A DNA stretch of 64,000 nt from an uncultured Clostridia bacterium. GTDB lineage: Bacteria; Bacillota; Clostridia; TANB77; CAG-508. The stretch is from assembly GCA_934149005.1 (NCBI GenBank), contig CAKPDN010000001.1:255403-319402 (forward strand), written 5' to 3'. The position numbers and the translations under genes are program-made. Positions 1-10,876 of the stretch are shown one piece after another; the first letter of the stretch is position 1; each line of letters begins with the position of its first letter. The notes below the pieces were generated by a model. The model was not told where the DNA came from, made no database searches, and was given only the letters and a program-made list of their open reading frames with translations.

Positions 1-810
1 TTTTGATGTTATTCTAGTATATCCTGGTACTGGCCATGCCAATTCTCCTCCTATATATGTAGTGTCTATTCCTTGTTGTGCTAGTGCTAAAATTTGTTTA
101 TTTACTTCTTCATATTGTGTATTTATTTCATCTATTTTTCTTTGTAATTCTTTTTCTTCATCTGAAAGTTTTTCTATAAAACTTTCTCTCATCTTTTTGG
201 TATTTTGCAATGTTCTTGCAACTCTTGTTTGATTTTCTACTATTATCGCTAATTCATTTTTTTCTTTTTCTAATTTTTGTTTAGATAAATCTATTGTTTT
301 TTTCTTATCCTCTAATTCACTTATTAAATCATTATCTATTTCTGCCAGTTCTGTTATTATGTAATAGCTAGATAGAAAATCAGAAAGACTTCTTGATTTT
401 AGTAATATATCTAAATATCTAGTCTCTCCTGCTTCATAAATGGCTACTAATCTTTGTTTAAATAGTTCTTTTTGCTTATTATATTTTTCTGAAACATTAT
501 TTAATTTTAATTCGATTTCATTAATCGATTCTTTTAGTTCCGTAATCTTACTTTCTTGTTCTTCTAACTGTGTTTCTGATTTTTCTATTCTTTCATCTAG
601 TTTTTCTATTTGTTGTAGATTTTCTGATAAATTGCTTTGAACATCTTCTAGTTCTCCATTTGCTTCATTTAACTGATTTTGAAGTTCTTCTCTTTGTGTT
701 TGTAAATCTGTGGTATTATTTACTGTTTCATTTTCTGCATACGTATATGTAAAAATGGTTGTGAAACATACCACAAGTAAGATTAAAACAATACATAAAT
801 TCTTACGCAT
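1..810 (-). CDS. EnvC/PcsB-like coiled-coil cell-wall hydrolase or amidase activator (C-terminus beyond window)
   Basis: The reading frame is open from an ATG at 810 to the window edge (270 codons) and is preceded by a GAAGGAGA ribosome binding site. Residues 1-25 form a signal peptide ending near TYAEN. The rest is a long Gln/Glu/Leu-rich coiled coil that stops just after AWPVPG, the kind of linker that leads into an M23 LytM domain. It lies directly downstream of ftsE-ftsX. FtsEX in bacteria signals across the membrane to such coiled-coil hydrolases (EnvC in Gram-negatives, PcsB/CwlO in Gram-positives), so a role in septal or lateral wall cleavage is inferred. The catalytic domain is not visible here. 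Confidence 0.8.
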   Translation of the reverse strand, partial: MRKNLCIVLILLVVCFTTIFTYTYAENETVNNTTDLQTQREELQNQLNEANGELEDVQSNLSENLQQIEKLDERIEKSETQLEEQESKITELKESINEIELKLNNVSEKYNKQKELFKQRLVAIYEAGETRYLDILLKSRSLSDFLSSYYIITELAEIDNDLISELEDKKKTIDLSKQKLEKEKNELAIIVENQTRVARTLQNTKKMRESFIEKLSDEEKELQRKIDEINTQYEEVNKQILALAQQGIDTTYIGGELAWPVPGYTRITSK

Positions 811-821
811 GCTTTCTCCTT

Positions 822-1742
822 CTATACTTTTAAATATTTTCTCATAGAAATAACACTACCTAAAGCTCCTATTCCTATCCCTAATAACATATATACAAAT
901 ATTATTGAAGAAATCATATCTTTAAAGTTTACTAAGCTAAGTCCTATTGTTTTTATAAATTGAGCATTTACTGCTTGTTCGGCAAGTATGCTATATGCTC
1001 CACCTACAATTACTATTGATATGGCACTTGCTAATATTCCTATTATCATACCTTCTACTATAAAAGGCCATCTAATAAAATTATTTGTTGCACCTACATA
1101 TTTCATTATTGATATTTCTTTTCTTCTTGCATGTACTGTTAATTTTATTGTATTTGAAATGATGAATATTGAAATAATTACTAATAATATTAGTATAACT
1201 CCTGTAACTATTTTGATTCCATTAGCTAAATTTAGTAATGTTGTTACTGTTTCATCACTACTTGTTATTTTTTTTACATTATCAAATTGTAATATTTTAT
1301 TTTGTATATCTTTACTTAATCTTAAATCTGTTAATGTTACTATATATGATGTTGAATATACATCTGAACCATATGCTTCAACTAAATATGCTTTGTCTCC
1401 AAATCTTTCTTTTACGAAATTCATAGCATATTCTTTGTCTTTAAAATCTGCTGTACTAACACCATCTAAAGCTCTTATTTCTTCTCCAACTTTTTGTATT
1501 TCTTCATCTGTTGCATCTGTTTTTAAAAATACTTGAAATCCTTGCTCTGATTTTATATCATCTACAAAATGATTTATGTTTTGACTAAGCATTAAAAATA
1601 TTCCAAATATTATCATAGTTGCACACATTATCATTAATGACGCTCCTGTTGATTTTTTATTTTTAAATACATTGCCAAAGCCTTCTCCTATTAAATAACC
1701 AAATATATTATATTTCACTATCATAACCACCTTTTTTATCAT
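822..1742 (-). CDS. ftsX: Cell division protein FtsX (ABC transporter permease)
   Basis: FtsX is the membrane partner of FtsE and controls an extracellular peptidoglycan hydrolase rather than transporting a solute. The 306-residue product has one N-terminal transmembrane helix (about 35-55), a large extracellular loop, and three helices in the C-terminal half, the standard FtsX topology. The start overlaps the 3' end of ftsE by 35 bases, indicating translational coupling. A second in-frame ATG at 1724, preceded by AAGGTGG, could be the real start (300 residues). The hydrolase partner follows 11 bases downstream. Confidence 0.93.
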   Translation of the reverse strand: MIKKVVMIVKYNIFGYLIGEGFGNVFKNKKSTGASLMIMCATMIIFGIFLMLSQNINHFVDDIKSEQGFQVFLKTDATDEEIQKVGEEIRALDGVSTADFKDKEYAMNFVKERFGDKAYLVEAYGSDVYSTSYIVTLTDLRLSKDIQNKILQFDNVKKITSSDETVTTLLNLANGIKIVTGVILILLVIISIFIISNTIKLTVHARRKEISIMKYVGATNNFIRWPFIVEGMIIGILASAISIVIVGGAYSILAEQAVNAQFIKTIGLSLVNFKDMISSIIFVYMLLGIGIGALGSVISMRKYLKV

Positions 1743-2394
1743 CTCTTATAATGTCGCCTTTTTCTATGTGTATTACTCTTTTTTTCATTTTATCTACTAT
1801 ATCTTTTGCGTGTGTTGCTACAACTACAGTTGTTCCTCTCATATTTATTTCATTTAATAGATGCATTATTTCCCAAGCTGTGTCTGGATCAAGATTTCCT
1901 GTTGGTTCATCTGCTATTAGCATTGATGGATTATTAACTAACGCTCTTGCTAAAGCTACTCTTTGTTGCTCTCCTCCTGATAGTTCATTTGGATACATTT
2001 TTGCTTTGCCACTTAATCCAACTAATGATAATACCATTGGCACTTGTCTTCTTATATGTTTTGGTGTTGCTCTTACTATATACATTGCATATGCTACATT
2101 GTCATATACGGTTTTGTCTGGTAATAATCTGAAGTCTTGGAATACTACTCCCATACTTCTTCTTAAGTATGGCACTCTACTTTGTTTTAAATATGTTGTG
2201 TCTTTTCCGTTTATTATAATATGTCCAGATGTTGGTTCTTCTTCTTTTAGTATTAGTTTTATTAGTGTTGATTTTCCACTTCCTGATGTTCCTACTAGAA
2301 ATGCAAATTCTCCTTTATCTATTACAAAGTTTGCATTTTTCACTGCTTTTGTTCCTGTATCATATGTTTTTGATACATTTCTAAATTCTATCAT
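1708..2394 (-). CDS. ftsE: Cell division ATP-binding protein FtsE
   Basis: This 228-residue ABC ATPase powers FtsX. The Walker A motif GTSGSGKST is near residue 37, the signature LSGGEQQRVALARAL near 140, and Walker B LIADEPTG just after it; the H-loop histidine is in VVATHAKD. The length is normal for FtsE. It is the first gene of an ftsE-ftsX-hydrolase operon and has a good promoter just upstream. Confidence 0.95.
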   Translation of the reverse strand: MIEFRNVSKTYDTGTKAVKNANFVIDKGEFAFLVGTSGSGKSTLIKLILKEEEPTSGHIIINGKDTTYLKQSRVPYLRRSMGVVFQDFRLLPDKTVYDNVAYAMYIVRATPKHIRRQVPMVLSLVGLSGKAKMYPNELSGGEQQRVALARALVNNPSMLIADEPTGNLDPDTAWEIMHLLNEINMRGTTVVVATHAKDIVDKMKKRVIHIEKGDIIRDDKKGGYDSEI

Positions 2395-2427
2395 TTTTAT
2401 CTACCTCTTAACTTTTTATTCTTCTAA

Positions 2428-2456
2428 ATCATACCAATAATCGCTATTTTTTGCAA
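2428..2456 (-). promoter_or_regulatory. Sigma-A type promoter of ftsEX operon
   Basis: On the minus strand TTGCAA (2456-2451) and TATGAT (2433-2428) are separated by 17 bases, leaving a leader of about 30 bases before the ftsE ATG at 2394. Confidence 0.6.
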
Positions 2457-2503
2457 TACTTTTCGCGAAAAATTAACTAGAAATTTTTGGATTTTTGTTA
2501 TAC

Positions 2504-2528
2504 TTAATCGTTTTTGTGAAACGATTAA
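2504..2528. repeat. Perfect 10-bp inverted repeat with 5-base loop
   Basis: TTAATCGTTT and AAACGATTAA flank TTGTG, about 50 bases upstream of the ftsE promoter. No T-run follows on either strand, so an operator or an RNA hairpin is more likely than a terminator. The 2457-2690 stretch otherwise contains no gene that I can see. Confidence 0.4.
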
Positions 2529-2565
2529 TGTGTCTGTGTTTCTTGGGTGGATAGAGGCTTGTGCC

Positions 2566-2600
2566 AAAAAAGACATTAAGTTATTCATTACTTAATATCT
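2566..2600 (-). terminator. Rho-independent terminator downstream of prepilin gene
   Basis: On the minus strand a stem AGATATTAAGT/ACTTAATGTCT with an 8-base loop is followed by TTTTTTGG. The stem is AT-rich but the U-tract is good. It would end transcripts of the prepilin gene that stops at 2691. Confidence 0.5.
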
Positions 2601-2690
2601 TTTGTAATCTTTTGTTTAATTTTGTATCAAATGTGTTATTTTAATATATATTTATATAAAATTTTCATACAGTTTTGAACTTTTTTATAT

Positions 2691-3682
<992 letters not shown>

Positions 3683-3710
3683 TTTTATTTTCCTCCTTCT
3701 TTACTCCTTA

Positions 3711-4646
3711 TTAAAAAGACTTCATAAATAATTTTTCAATGTCTTCATTAATAATTCCAAAATATTTCATTAACTCTTCGGCCTTACCTGATTTTCCAAA
3801 AGTATCATTTACGCCTAGCCTTATTAATTTTGTTGGATATTCATCTGTTAAAACTTCAGAAATAGCAGAACCTAATCCTCCAATAATATTATGATCTTCT
3901 ATTGAAACTAATTTTTTAGTCTCCTTTGCGGATTTTATAATCATTTCTTTATCAATTGGCTTAATTGTATGAATGTCAATAACTCTAACATTTATCCCTT
4001 TTTCTTTCAAATTTTCTTGTGCTTTTAATGCTTCTGCAACAGTTACTCCTGTTGCAAAAATTGTGCCATCTGTGCCTTCTCCAATTTGAATTGCTTTACC
4101 TATTTCAAATTTTTGATTTTCATCATATATAATAGGTGTTGCAAGTCTTGATAATCTTAAATATACTGGCCCCTTTATTTTACTAATTTCTTTAACTGCC
4201 CATTTAGTTTGAATATCATCACTTGTAGAAATAACTGTCATATTAGGTAAAGTTCTCATTAATGAAATATCTTCAATCATTTGATGTGTTGCTCCATCTT
4301 CTCCTACTGTGATTCCTGCATGTGTAGCACATATTTTTACATTTAGTTTTGGATAACATACACTATTTCTAATTTGGTCATATGCTCTTCCTGCAGCAAA
4401 TACAGCAAATGTGCTTGCATATGGAGTTTTTCCACATGTTGATATACCTGCTGCTGTTGTTATCATATTTTGTTCGGCAATTCCCATATCAAAAAATCTA
4501 TCTGGAAATTCTTTTGCAAATAATTCTGTTTTTGTAGCTCCTGCTAAATCAGCGTCAAAAACAATTATATTTTCATCTTCTTTTCCTAATTCCACTAGAG
4601 CTTCTCCATAACTTTGTCTAGTGGCTTTTTTATTAGTACTATCCAT
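3711..4646 (-). CDS. Transketolase C-terminal subunit (split transketolase)
   Basis: The 311-residue product matches the pyrimidine-binding plus C-terminal domains of transketolase, the half that in many Clostridia and archaea is encoded apart from the thiamine-diphosphate-binding N-terminal half. The glutamate-containing segment DMGIAEQNM that activates the cofactor is present, as is the C-terminal domain (KIKKLVSIEDHNIIGGLG region). Split transketolases work as a two-subunit enzyme in the non-oxidative pentose phosphate pathway. Oddly, no N-terminal subunit gene is adjacent; the upstream neighbour is a ROK kinase. A DXS-like or other acetoin-type function is less likely given the size. Confidence 0.85.
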   Translation of the reverse strand: MDSTNKKATRQSYGEALVELGKEDENIIVFDADLAGATKTELFAKEFPDRFFDMGIAEQNMITTAAGISTCGKTPYASTFAVFAAGRAYDQIRNSVCYPKLNVKICATHAGITVGEDGATHQMIEDISLMRTLPNMTVISTSDDIQTKWAVKEISKIKGPVYLRLSRLATPIIYDENQKFEIGKAIQIGEGTDGTIFATGVTVAEALKAQENLKEKGINVRVIDIHTIKPIDKEMIIKSAKETKKLVSIEDHNIIGGLGSAISEVLTDEYPTKLIRLGVNDTFGKSGKAEELMKYFGIINEDIEKLFMKSF

Positions 4647-4693
4647 AACTTTATATTCCTTTCATTTTATTTTGTTCATTATTATTTATAAAT

Positions 4694-5581
4694 TTAGCAA
4701 CTTCCTATTATTCCTGCATCATTTCCTAGTCCGGCTGGTAATATTACTAAATTGTTTCTATAATTAAATAAATATTTTTTATCTTGTATATTTCTTTTTA
4801 ATTTATCTAGTAATACATCTGAGAAATATACAAAACTGCCACCTATTCCAATAGCTTCAGGCTCAAATATATTTACTAAATTTGATATTCCTATACTTAA
4901 ATATTCTATAAAATCCTCTATTACTTTATTAATTTTTTCATCATCAGGATTTTTTCTAATCATATCCAATAATTCTTGTCCTCTTGTTTTTTCATCTAAT
5001 CCTAACACATTTCTTAAGTTTGTTTTTAAAGCTTTCATGGATGCATATTTTTCAAAACATCCATTTTTTCCACAATTGCATTTTATTCCATCTTTTTGAA
5101 CTATCATATGTCCAAATTCACAACCAGGCAAGTTTCCTGCATCTAAAAGTTCTCCATTTATGACTACAGCTCCACCTATTCCAGTTCCTAATGTTAAAAA
5201 TAAGCTTCTTTTATAATCTTTTAAAACTCCTATTTTACTTTCTGCAATTGCTGCACATTTAGCGTCATTTCTTATTTTTATAGGTAAATTAATTTTTTTC
5301 TTTAATCTTTCTACAATATCATAATTTTCTGTACCTAAATTTACAGATTTTATTATCTTGTTCTCACTTATTGTACCAGGTATAGCTATACCCATTTCAG
5401 TAATTTTATATTTATTTAATAACCCTTCTGTATTTTCAAATATATAGCTTTCTATAAAATTTTTTATGTCTTTTTTATCTTTTGACATTATTCTTTTTTC
5501 AATTCTTTCGACGATAAAATTTTTATTATCTATAACACCTATTGTAATATGACTTCCGCCTAAATCAATTCCAATTTTCAT
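4694..5581 (-). CDS. ROK-family sugar kinase (glucokinase-like)
   Basis: ROK kinases phosphorylate glucose or related hexoses/amino sugars with ATP. The 295-residue protein begins with the phosphate-binding motif GIDLGGSHI, has the catalytic Asp region IRNDAKCAA, the GTGIGGAVV motif, and the ROK zinc motif CNCGKNGCFE near residue 165. No DNA-binding N-terminus is present, so it is a kinase and not a ROK repressor. It lies 47 bases upstream of the transketolase subunit, consistent with a sugar-metabolism operon. The exact sugar cannot be told from sequence. Confidence 0.85.
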   Translation of the reverse strand: MKIGIDLGGSHITIGVIDNKNFIVERIEKRIMSKDKKDIKNFIESYIFENTEGLLNKYKITEMGIAIPGTISENKIIKSVNLGTENYDIVERLKKKINLPIKIRNDAKCAAIAESKIGVLKDYKRSLFLTLGTGIGGAVVINGELLDAGNLPGCEFGHMIVQKDGIKCNCGKNGCFEKYASMKALKTNLRNVLGLDEKTRGQELLDMIRKNPDDEKINKVIEDFIEYLSIGISNLVNIFEPEAIGIGGSFVYFSDVLLDKLKRNIQDKKYLFNYRNNLVILPAGLGNDAGIIGSC

Positions 5582-5656
5582 ATTTTTCTCCTAAAATAGA
5601 GATTTGTGAACATGCCTCAAATTCCTATTGTTTATTTTTTATCTTCTATTCATATT

Positions 5657-6997
5657 TTATACTCCTGCTGCTGAGAATAAGAATCCTCCCATGTAAGTTG
5701 TAATACATGGTGCAAGTACTACTAATACGAAGAATATTAATACAACACCAACAATTGCATATGTAACTTCTGGTAAAACTTTAACAATTTTTCCCATAAT
5801 ATTGTCAATATCCATTTCCATATATTCAACTAATTTGGCCATCATTTCCGACAAATCTGTTTGCATACCAATTTTTAACATCTCTGTTATCATTGATTTT
5901 GCTAATCCTGACCTTTCAAATGGTTCAATCCATGATTCACCTATAAGTATGTTATTTAAAGATGTTTCTATAATTGATAACATTACATAATTTTCTACAA
6001 CATTTTTACTTACTTCAATTGCTTCTTGTATTCTCATTCCATTTTCTAAGTTTAAAAGCATTGCTTTTAAAAATCTTGAAAAATCTAATGCAAATATCAA
6101 CTGCCCGAATATTGGCATTTTGTATTTAAAATAATGAAAATTGTATTTACCTTTTGGTGTATTAATATAAAATATTATACCTGCTGTTGCTGCTATTATT
6201 AATACTGTTGGTATATACCAAAACTTCATAATATTGTTTAATACGCCTTGAAACCATAATGTCATTGGTGGTAATTTGTCTGTTGAACCCATTTCATCAT
6301 ATACTTTTTGAATTGCTGGTATTGCTACTAATGTACCAACAACAAGCATTACTAATAATAAAACAAATTGTGTTAAATTTGGTATTAAGATTCCTCTAAT
6401 TTTTTTATTAAGTTTTGTAGAAGAGTCTAAATATTTTACTGCTTGTTCTAATGAGTTTGTAAGTGATCCTGATAATTCTCCTACTTTAATCATATTTATG
6501 TATATAAATGGAAAGACATCAGAGTAATATTCCATTGTTGTATACATATTTTCACCAGCTTCAACACCTGCTAGAATATCCTCTAAAATTCCCTTAAATG
6601 TAACATTTTCTGTACTTTCCATTATAGTTTTTAATGCATGTATATTGTTAAAGTTTGCCTTTTTTAATAAATAGAAGTTTTGTGTAAATATAACTAGGTC
6701 TCTACTTGTAACTTTTTCTGTTTTAGATAAATACATGTTTATTTTTTCTTTTACTGTTGATGTTTTTTTCGTATTTATCTGTGTTGTATTTACATTTTTC
6801 ATTATTTCTTCTAAATCTTTTACATTTTTCTTTTTTGATTTTTTCTTTCTTGAAGAATATGCAACTTGTTCTATTGTAATTGGCATTAAATTATTTTCTT
6901 TTAATGCTCTAAGTAAATTTTGCTTACTAGAAGCTTCTACTCTGTTTCTTACACTTATCCCAGAACTAGTTACAGCTCGATAAATATATGTAGGCAC
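5657..6997 (-). CDS. pilC: Type IV pilus inner-membrane platform protein PilC
   Basis: The 446-residue product is a GspF/PilC-family platform protein, on which pilins are added and removed. It starts with the typical TYIYRAV segment and has a charged N-terminal insertion (about 45-80, rich in Lys). Two T2SSF repeats follow, with three hydrophobic helices near 203-225, 255-277 and 405-430. It is the last gene of the pilus operon, 39 bases after pilT. Confidence 0.92.
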   Translation of the reverse strand: MPTYIYRAVTSSGISVRNRVEASSKQNLLRALKENNLMPITIEQVAYSSRKKKSKKKNVKDLEEIMKNVNTTQINTKKTSTVKEKINMYLSKTEKVTSRDLVIFTQNFYLLKKANFNNIHALKTIMESTENVTFKGILEDILAGVEAGENMYTTMEYYSDVFPFIYINMIKVGELSGSLTNSLEQAVKYLDSSTKLNKKIRGILIPNLTQFVLLLVMLVVGTLVAIPAIQKVYDEMGSTDKLPPMTLWFQGVLNNIMKFWYIPTVLIIAATAGIIFYINTPKGKYNFHYFKYKMPIFGQLIFALDFSRFLKAMLLNLENGMRIQEAIEVSKNVVENYVMLSIIETSLNNILIGESWIEPFERSGLAKSMITEMLKIGMQTDLSEMMAKLVEYMEMDIDNIMGKIVKVLPEVTYAIVGVVLIFFVLVVLAPCITTYMGGFLFSAAGV

Positions 6998-7036
6998 TAG
7001 AATATCCTCCTTTCTTTATACATTAAACTTTTGAAC

Positions 7037-8140
7037 TTATTGTCTATTGCTATCTTTTCTTATCTTCATTTGCATTATTGTTCTATTTAATATTTCTATA
7101 TTTTTTTCTTCTATTTGTGCTTTGGCTTGCTCTAATGTTATTTTATCATTTACAAACAGTGAAGCTATTGAATTTATTAAACCAATACTACCTTTATCTG
7201 AACTTTGAATAGCATCTTCAATTTCTGATACACTAATTTTTTCTTTTCTTATAATACCAGCAACGATATTGTCTACAACCATTACTTCTGGTACTAAAAC
7301 TAATTTTCCGTCTCTTCCTTTTAATAATCTTTGTGATACAACTAATTTTAATAAAGATGATAATAAGTATTTTATACTTGCTTGATCTCTTACTTCATAG
7401 AAGTTTATCATTCTGTCTATTGTTTCGGCACAAGATTTTGTGTGTAATGTTCCAACAACTAAATGCCCAGATTCAGCCATTTCAATTGCAGCTTCCATTG
7501 TTACTTTATCTCTAATCTCTCCAATTACTAATATATCGCAATCTTCCCTTAATGAGTTTTTAACACCATCACTAAATGTCAAAGAATCTCTACCTCTTCC
7601 AACTTCTTTTTGTACTATTAATGATTTTTTAGAATGATGTCTATATTCTACTGGATTTTCAAGTGTTAAGATTTTTTTATTTTGTGTTTCATTAATTTCA
7701 TTTATTAAAGCATTTAATGTTGTACTTTTACCAGAGTTTGTTTTTCCTGTTACTAATATTAGTCCTTGTGGTTGAAAGGTCATTCTTCTTATAATATCTG
7801 GTAGTCCTAATGATTCATATGGTGGTAGTGTATTCTTTATAAGTCTTAGTGTACATAGTGGTACATCATCTGATAATGATATATTTACTCTTAAACGAAT
7901 TCCTTTATATTCATATGAAGTATCTAATTTTCTTGTTGTATTAAATACTTCATCTTTATCAATATTTCCTCTAACTAAATAATCATACATTTCGCTCATA
8001 TCATCTGGTGTTAAAACATCCATTTCTTCTATTGGCAATAGTTCTCTTGCAATTCTAAGCATTGGTTTATTTCCTGCAATTAAATGCACATCTGATGCAT
8101 CTCTTTCTATAGCTTCATCTAAAATCTTGTCCATATTCAT
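7037..8140 (-). CDS. pilT: Type IV pilus retraction ATPase PilT
   Basis: PilT powers pilus depolymerisation and twitching. The 367-residue protein has the N-terminal DASDVHL segment, Walker A GKTNSGKST near residue 133, the Asp box and Walker B region DILVIGEIRD, and the His box GTLHTKSCAETIDRMI. The length is normal. It sits between pilB and pilC, so this pilus is probably retractile. Confidence 0.93.
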   Translation of the reverse strand: MNMDKILDEAIERDASDVHLIAGNKPMLRIARELLPIEEMDVLTPDDMSEMYDYLVRGNIDKDEVFNTTRKLDTSYEYKGIRLRVNISLSDDVPLCTLRLIKNTLPPYESLGLPDIIRRMTFQPQGLILVTGKTNSGKSTTLNALINEINETQNKKILTLENPVEYRHHSKKSLIVQKEVGRGRDSLTFSDGVKNSLREDCDILVIGEIRDKVTMEAAIEMAESGHLVVGTLHTKSCAETIDRMINFYEVRDQASIKYLLSSLLKLVVSQRLLKGRDGKLVLVPEVMVVDNIVAGIIRKEKISVSEIEDAIQSSDKGSIGLINSIASLFVNDKITLEQAKAQIEEKNIEILNRTIMQMKIRKDSNRQ

Positions 8141-8206
8141 GACAAATTTCCCCTTTCTTTTGTTATAATTTTGTCTTTTAAAATAAATTTACTATGTCTT
8201 TTTGTT

Positions 8207-9844
8207 TTAATATATAATAAGTTGTTTATTTAATTCTTCTAATGTTGTATAACCTTTTAAAACTTTATTTATTCCATCAACAATTAATGGTCTATAGCTT
8301 TGCTCTAAGGCTTTATTTCTTATTTCTATTGTAGACGCTCCTTTTACAATAAGTTCCTTAATTTCATCTGAAATGTCTAATATTTCAAAAACACCAATTC
8401 TGTCATAATATCCAATATTATTACATTTTTTGCATCCAACGGCATCATATGTTTTTAATTTACTAAAATCAACTTTTTCCCCATACTTTTCTAGTATTTT
8501 AGATATTATATTTTTCTCTTCTTCTGTAAAGTCTCTTTCTTTTTTACAATTTGGACATATTTTTCTTACAAGCCTTTGTGAAACGGCTGTTGCTAAAGTA
8601 CTTGCTATATCATAATCTGATACACCCATTTTTCTCATTCTGTTTATTACTTCTATTGAATCTATTGTATGTATTGTTGATAGAACATAATGTCCTGTTT
8701 GTCCTGCTTGAATAGCTATCTCTGCTGTTTCCTGATCACGGATTTCTCCAAGTAATATCATATCAGGATCTTGTCTTAGAACTGTTCTTAATGCTCCTGA
8801 AAATGTGGTTTTATTTCCTATTTCTATTTGGTTTAATCCATTAATTCTAATTTCTACTGGGTCTTCTATTGTAGTTATATTTATTTCTGGTGAATTTAAA
8901 TAATCAATTATACTATATAATGTTGTTGTTTTACCTGCACCTGTTGGGGCCGCAATTATTGTTATGCTATTCTTTTTGTTAAAGCTTCTCTTTAAATCTT
9001 CTTCTGTTCCAGGATATCCAAGATCAAATATGTTTTTAATATCTTCATTTTTCTTTAATAATCTTAAAACGAATTTTTCTCCACATATATTTGGTTGTGA
9101 TGAAACACGTATATTGTAATCATCATATAATGTAATTCTACCATCTTGTGCTTCTTGCTTTTCTTGATGCATGTTTGCTATCGCTTTTAGTCTTCCTATT
9201 ACTTGTTGTTGTTTTTCTTTTGATATTCTAGCAACAGTAAATAATTCACCATCGATTCTATATCTTATTCTTACTTCATTTGTTAATGGTTCTATATGGA
9301 TGTCACTGGCTCTTTTTTCCATTCCTGTTCTTATTATACTATCTACTAACTCGATTATAGTTCCAGATGATGTTGTTTGAGCTATGTCCCCTGAACTTTC
9401 TCCTTCTAAATTAGCTAAAATTTTTTCTATATCTTTTTCAAAAGTAACATATTGTTCCATAATAAGCCCTTTATTTAGTAATAGCATCTTTACAGAATCC
9501 ACTTTTCCTCCTATTGATTTATCAGAAAAACATACTTTTATTTTTCCTCCATTAATTTCAAAAGGTAAGCACTTATTTTTTTTACATATCTCTAAAGAAA
9601 GATAATCTGTTGGTTTTATTTTTAGGGAACCTGATGTAAGTAAAATGCCTTTCTCTCCTACAATATCTCCTATTGATTGTATTAATTTTTCTGAATCGCA
9701 AACATTTAAAATATGTAATATATCTCCTAATTTAATACTTGGATGGTCTCTTTGATACTCTAAAGCCCTATTAATATCAGATTCTGTTACTATACCTCTT
9801 TTTACTAATTCTACACCTATTGGCAATCTTCTTCTCATTTCCAT
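8207..9844 (-). CDS. pilB: Type IV pilus assembly ATPase PilB
   Basis: PilB drives pilin polymerisation. The 545-residue product has an N-terminal MshEN-type region (1-140), the DIHIEP motif, Walker A APTGAGKTTTL near 303, Asp box, Walker B DMILLGEIRD, the His box LSTIHTID, and the four-cysteine zinc site of GspE/PilB (CPNC and CKKC) near 440-475. It follows the minor prepilin genes and precedes pilT. Confidence 0.94.
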   Translation of the reverse strand: MEMRRRLPIGVELVKRGIVTESDINRALEYQRDHPSIKLGDILHILNVCDSEKLIQSIGDIVGEKGILLTSGSLKIKPTDYLSLEICKKNKCLPFEINGGKIKVCFSDKSIGGKVDSVKMLLLNKGLIMEQYVTFEKDIEKILANLEGESSGDIAQTTSSGTIIELVDSIIRTGMEKRASDIHIEPLTNEVRIRYRIDGELFTVARISKEKQQQVIGRLKAIANMHQEKQEAQDGRITLYDDYNIRVSSQPNICGEKFVLRLLKKNEDIKNIFDLGYPGTEEDLKRSFNKKNSITIIAAPTGAGKTTTLYSIIDYLNSPEINITTIEDPVEIRINGLNQIEIGNKTTFSGALRTVLRQDPDMILLGEIRDQETAEIAIQAGQTGHYVLSTIHTIDSIEVINRMRKMGVSDYDIASTLATAVSQRLVRKICPNCKKERDFTEEEKNIISKILEKYGEKVDFSKLKTYDAVGCKKCNNIGYYDRIGVFEILDISDEIKELIVKGASTIEIRNKALEQSYRPLIVDGINKVLKGYTTLEELNKQLIIY

Positions 9845-9946
9845 AATAAACGTTTCCTTTCTTTTGTTACTGCTTTTATTATACTATAAATTAGATATTT
9901 TTTGTTATTTTTTTTAAAATTACTATTATTTACTATTTTTTAATTT

Positions 9947-10396
9947 TTATAAATTATATATAATTGCATTATCTCCTGTCATATCAATACTTTTTGTCTT
10001 AAAATTGACTTTTATAGAATATTTGGAATCTGTAAATGAATATGAAAAATCGCAATCATTAATGTTTTCACAAATTTTAATTTTATTTTTATAAATAGCA
10101 TTATTTTCACTTTTAAAAGTATATTGATTTCCGCTTGAAAAAATAATGTAACTTGTTTTGTTGTCATTTTTTGTTAAAGTTTTGCAATCAATAATAGTAT
10201 TATTTTCAGTATTAATTTCATTAGTAAATATACTAGAAAATTTGGTATATTGAGTTGATGAATCATCATTTATACTTTCAATATTTACATTTTTATAAAA
10301 AAATGATGTTAATGTGGCAATTGTTCCGACAACAATTGCCATTCCAATAAGATAAATAATTAAAGATGTTAATGTTATACCTTTGTCATTTTTCAT
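9947..10396 (-). CDS. Minor prepilin-like protein (PilW/ComGF-like position)
   Basis: The class III signal is short: MKNDKG followed by ITLTSLIIYLIGMAIVVGTIATL. The ATG at 10396 is preferred over the upstream GTG at 10414 because AAGGGAAG lies just ahead of it. The 149-residue protein has a single N-terminal helix and a beta-rich C-terminal part. Position +5 is Ser rather than the usual Glu. It is the second of two minor pilins between pilD and pilB and probably sits at the pilus tip or primes assembly. Confidence 0.75.
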   Translation of the reverse strand: MKNDKGITLTSLIIYLIGMAIVVGTIATLTSFFYKNVNIESINDDSSTQYTKFSSIFTNEINTENNTIIDCKTLTKNDNKTSYIIFSSGNQYTFKSENNAIYKNKIKICENINDCDFSYSFTDSKYSIKVNFKTKSIDMTGDNAIIYNL

Positions 10397-10427
10397 GAGT
10401 TTACTTCCCTTCACAGCATTTTGTTTA

Positions 10428-10865
10428 TTATTTATTATGAGCTACTTGTGTTGTAAGACTTATACTCTTGTTTTTGTTTCCTAATTTATATGAAATTTCT
10501 ATTGTTATTTCTTTTACTAAATTTTCTTTTTTTGTATTATCATTTTGTATTAATACATAATCTTTTATTTTAGTTTTCTTATTATATCCTGTAAATTTTC
10601 CGTTGCTATCAAAGATGTCTTTTTCTTCAATTATGTCTTCTTCTTCAATTCCCTTGTTTTGATAATTGTCTATATACCCTTGAGCTTTTATTTTTTCAAT
10701 TTCTTGAATTGCATATGATGTAGCTATTGTTTTTCTTTCCGTATCTTTGTAATTTAAATTTATATTTATTATTAGATTTCCTATCATAGCTATAAAAATT
10801 GTTATTACTATAATAGAAATTGCTATATCTACCCCAGCTATACCTTTTTCTTCTTTTATATACAT
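10428..10865 (-). CDS. Minor prepilin-like protein (PilV-like)
   Basis: The 145-residue product starts MYIKEEKG, a prepilin leader, followed by the hydrophobic helix IAGVDIAISIIVITIFIAMIG. Position +5 is Asp, an acidic residue close to the canonical Glu5. After the helix comes the YAIQEIEKIK segment typical of PilV/GspI-type minor pilins. It lies 11 bases after the prepilin peptidase gene. Confidence 0.75.
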   Translation of the reverse strand: MYIKEEKGIAGVDIAISIIVITIFIAMIGNLIININLNYKDTERKTIATSYAIQEIEKIKAQGYIDNYQNKGIEEEDIIEEKDIFDSNGKFTGYNKKTKIKDYVLIQNDNTKKENLVKEITIEISYKLGNKNKSISLTTQVAHNK

Positions 10866-10876
10866 TTTCTCCCTCT

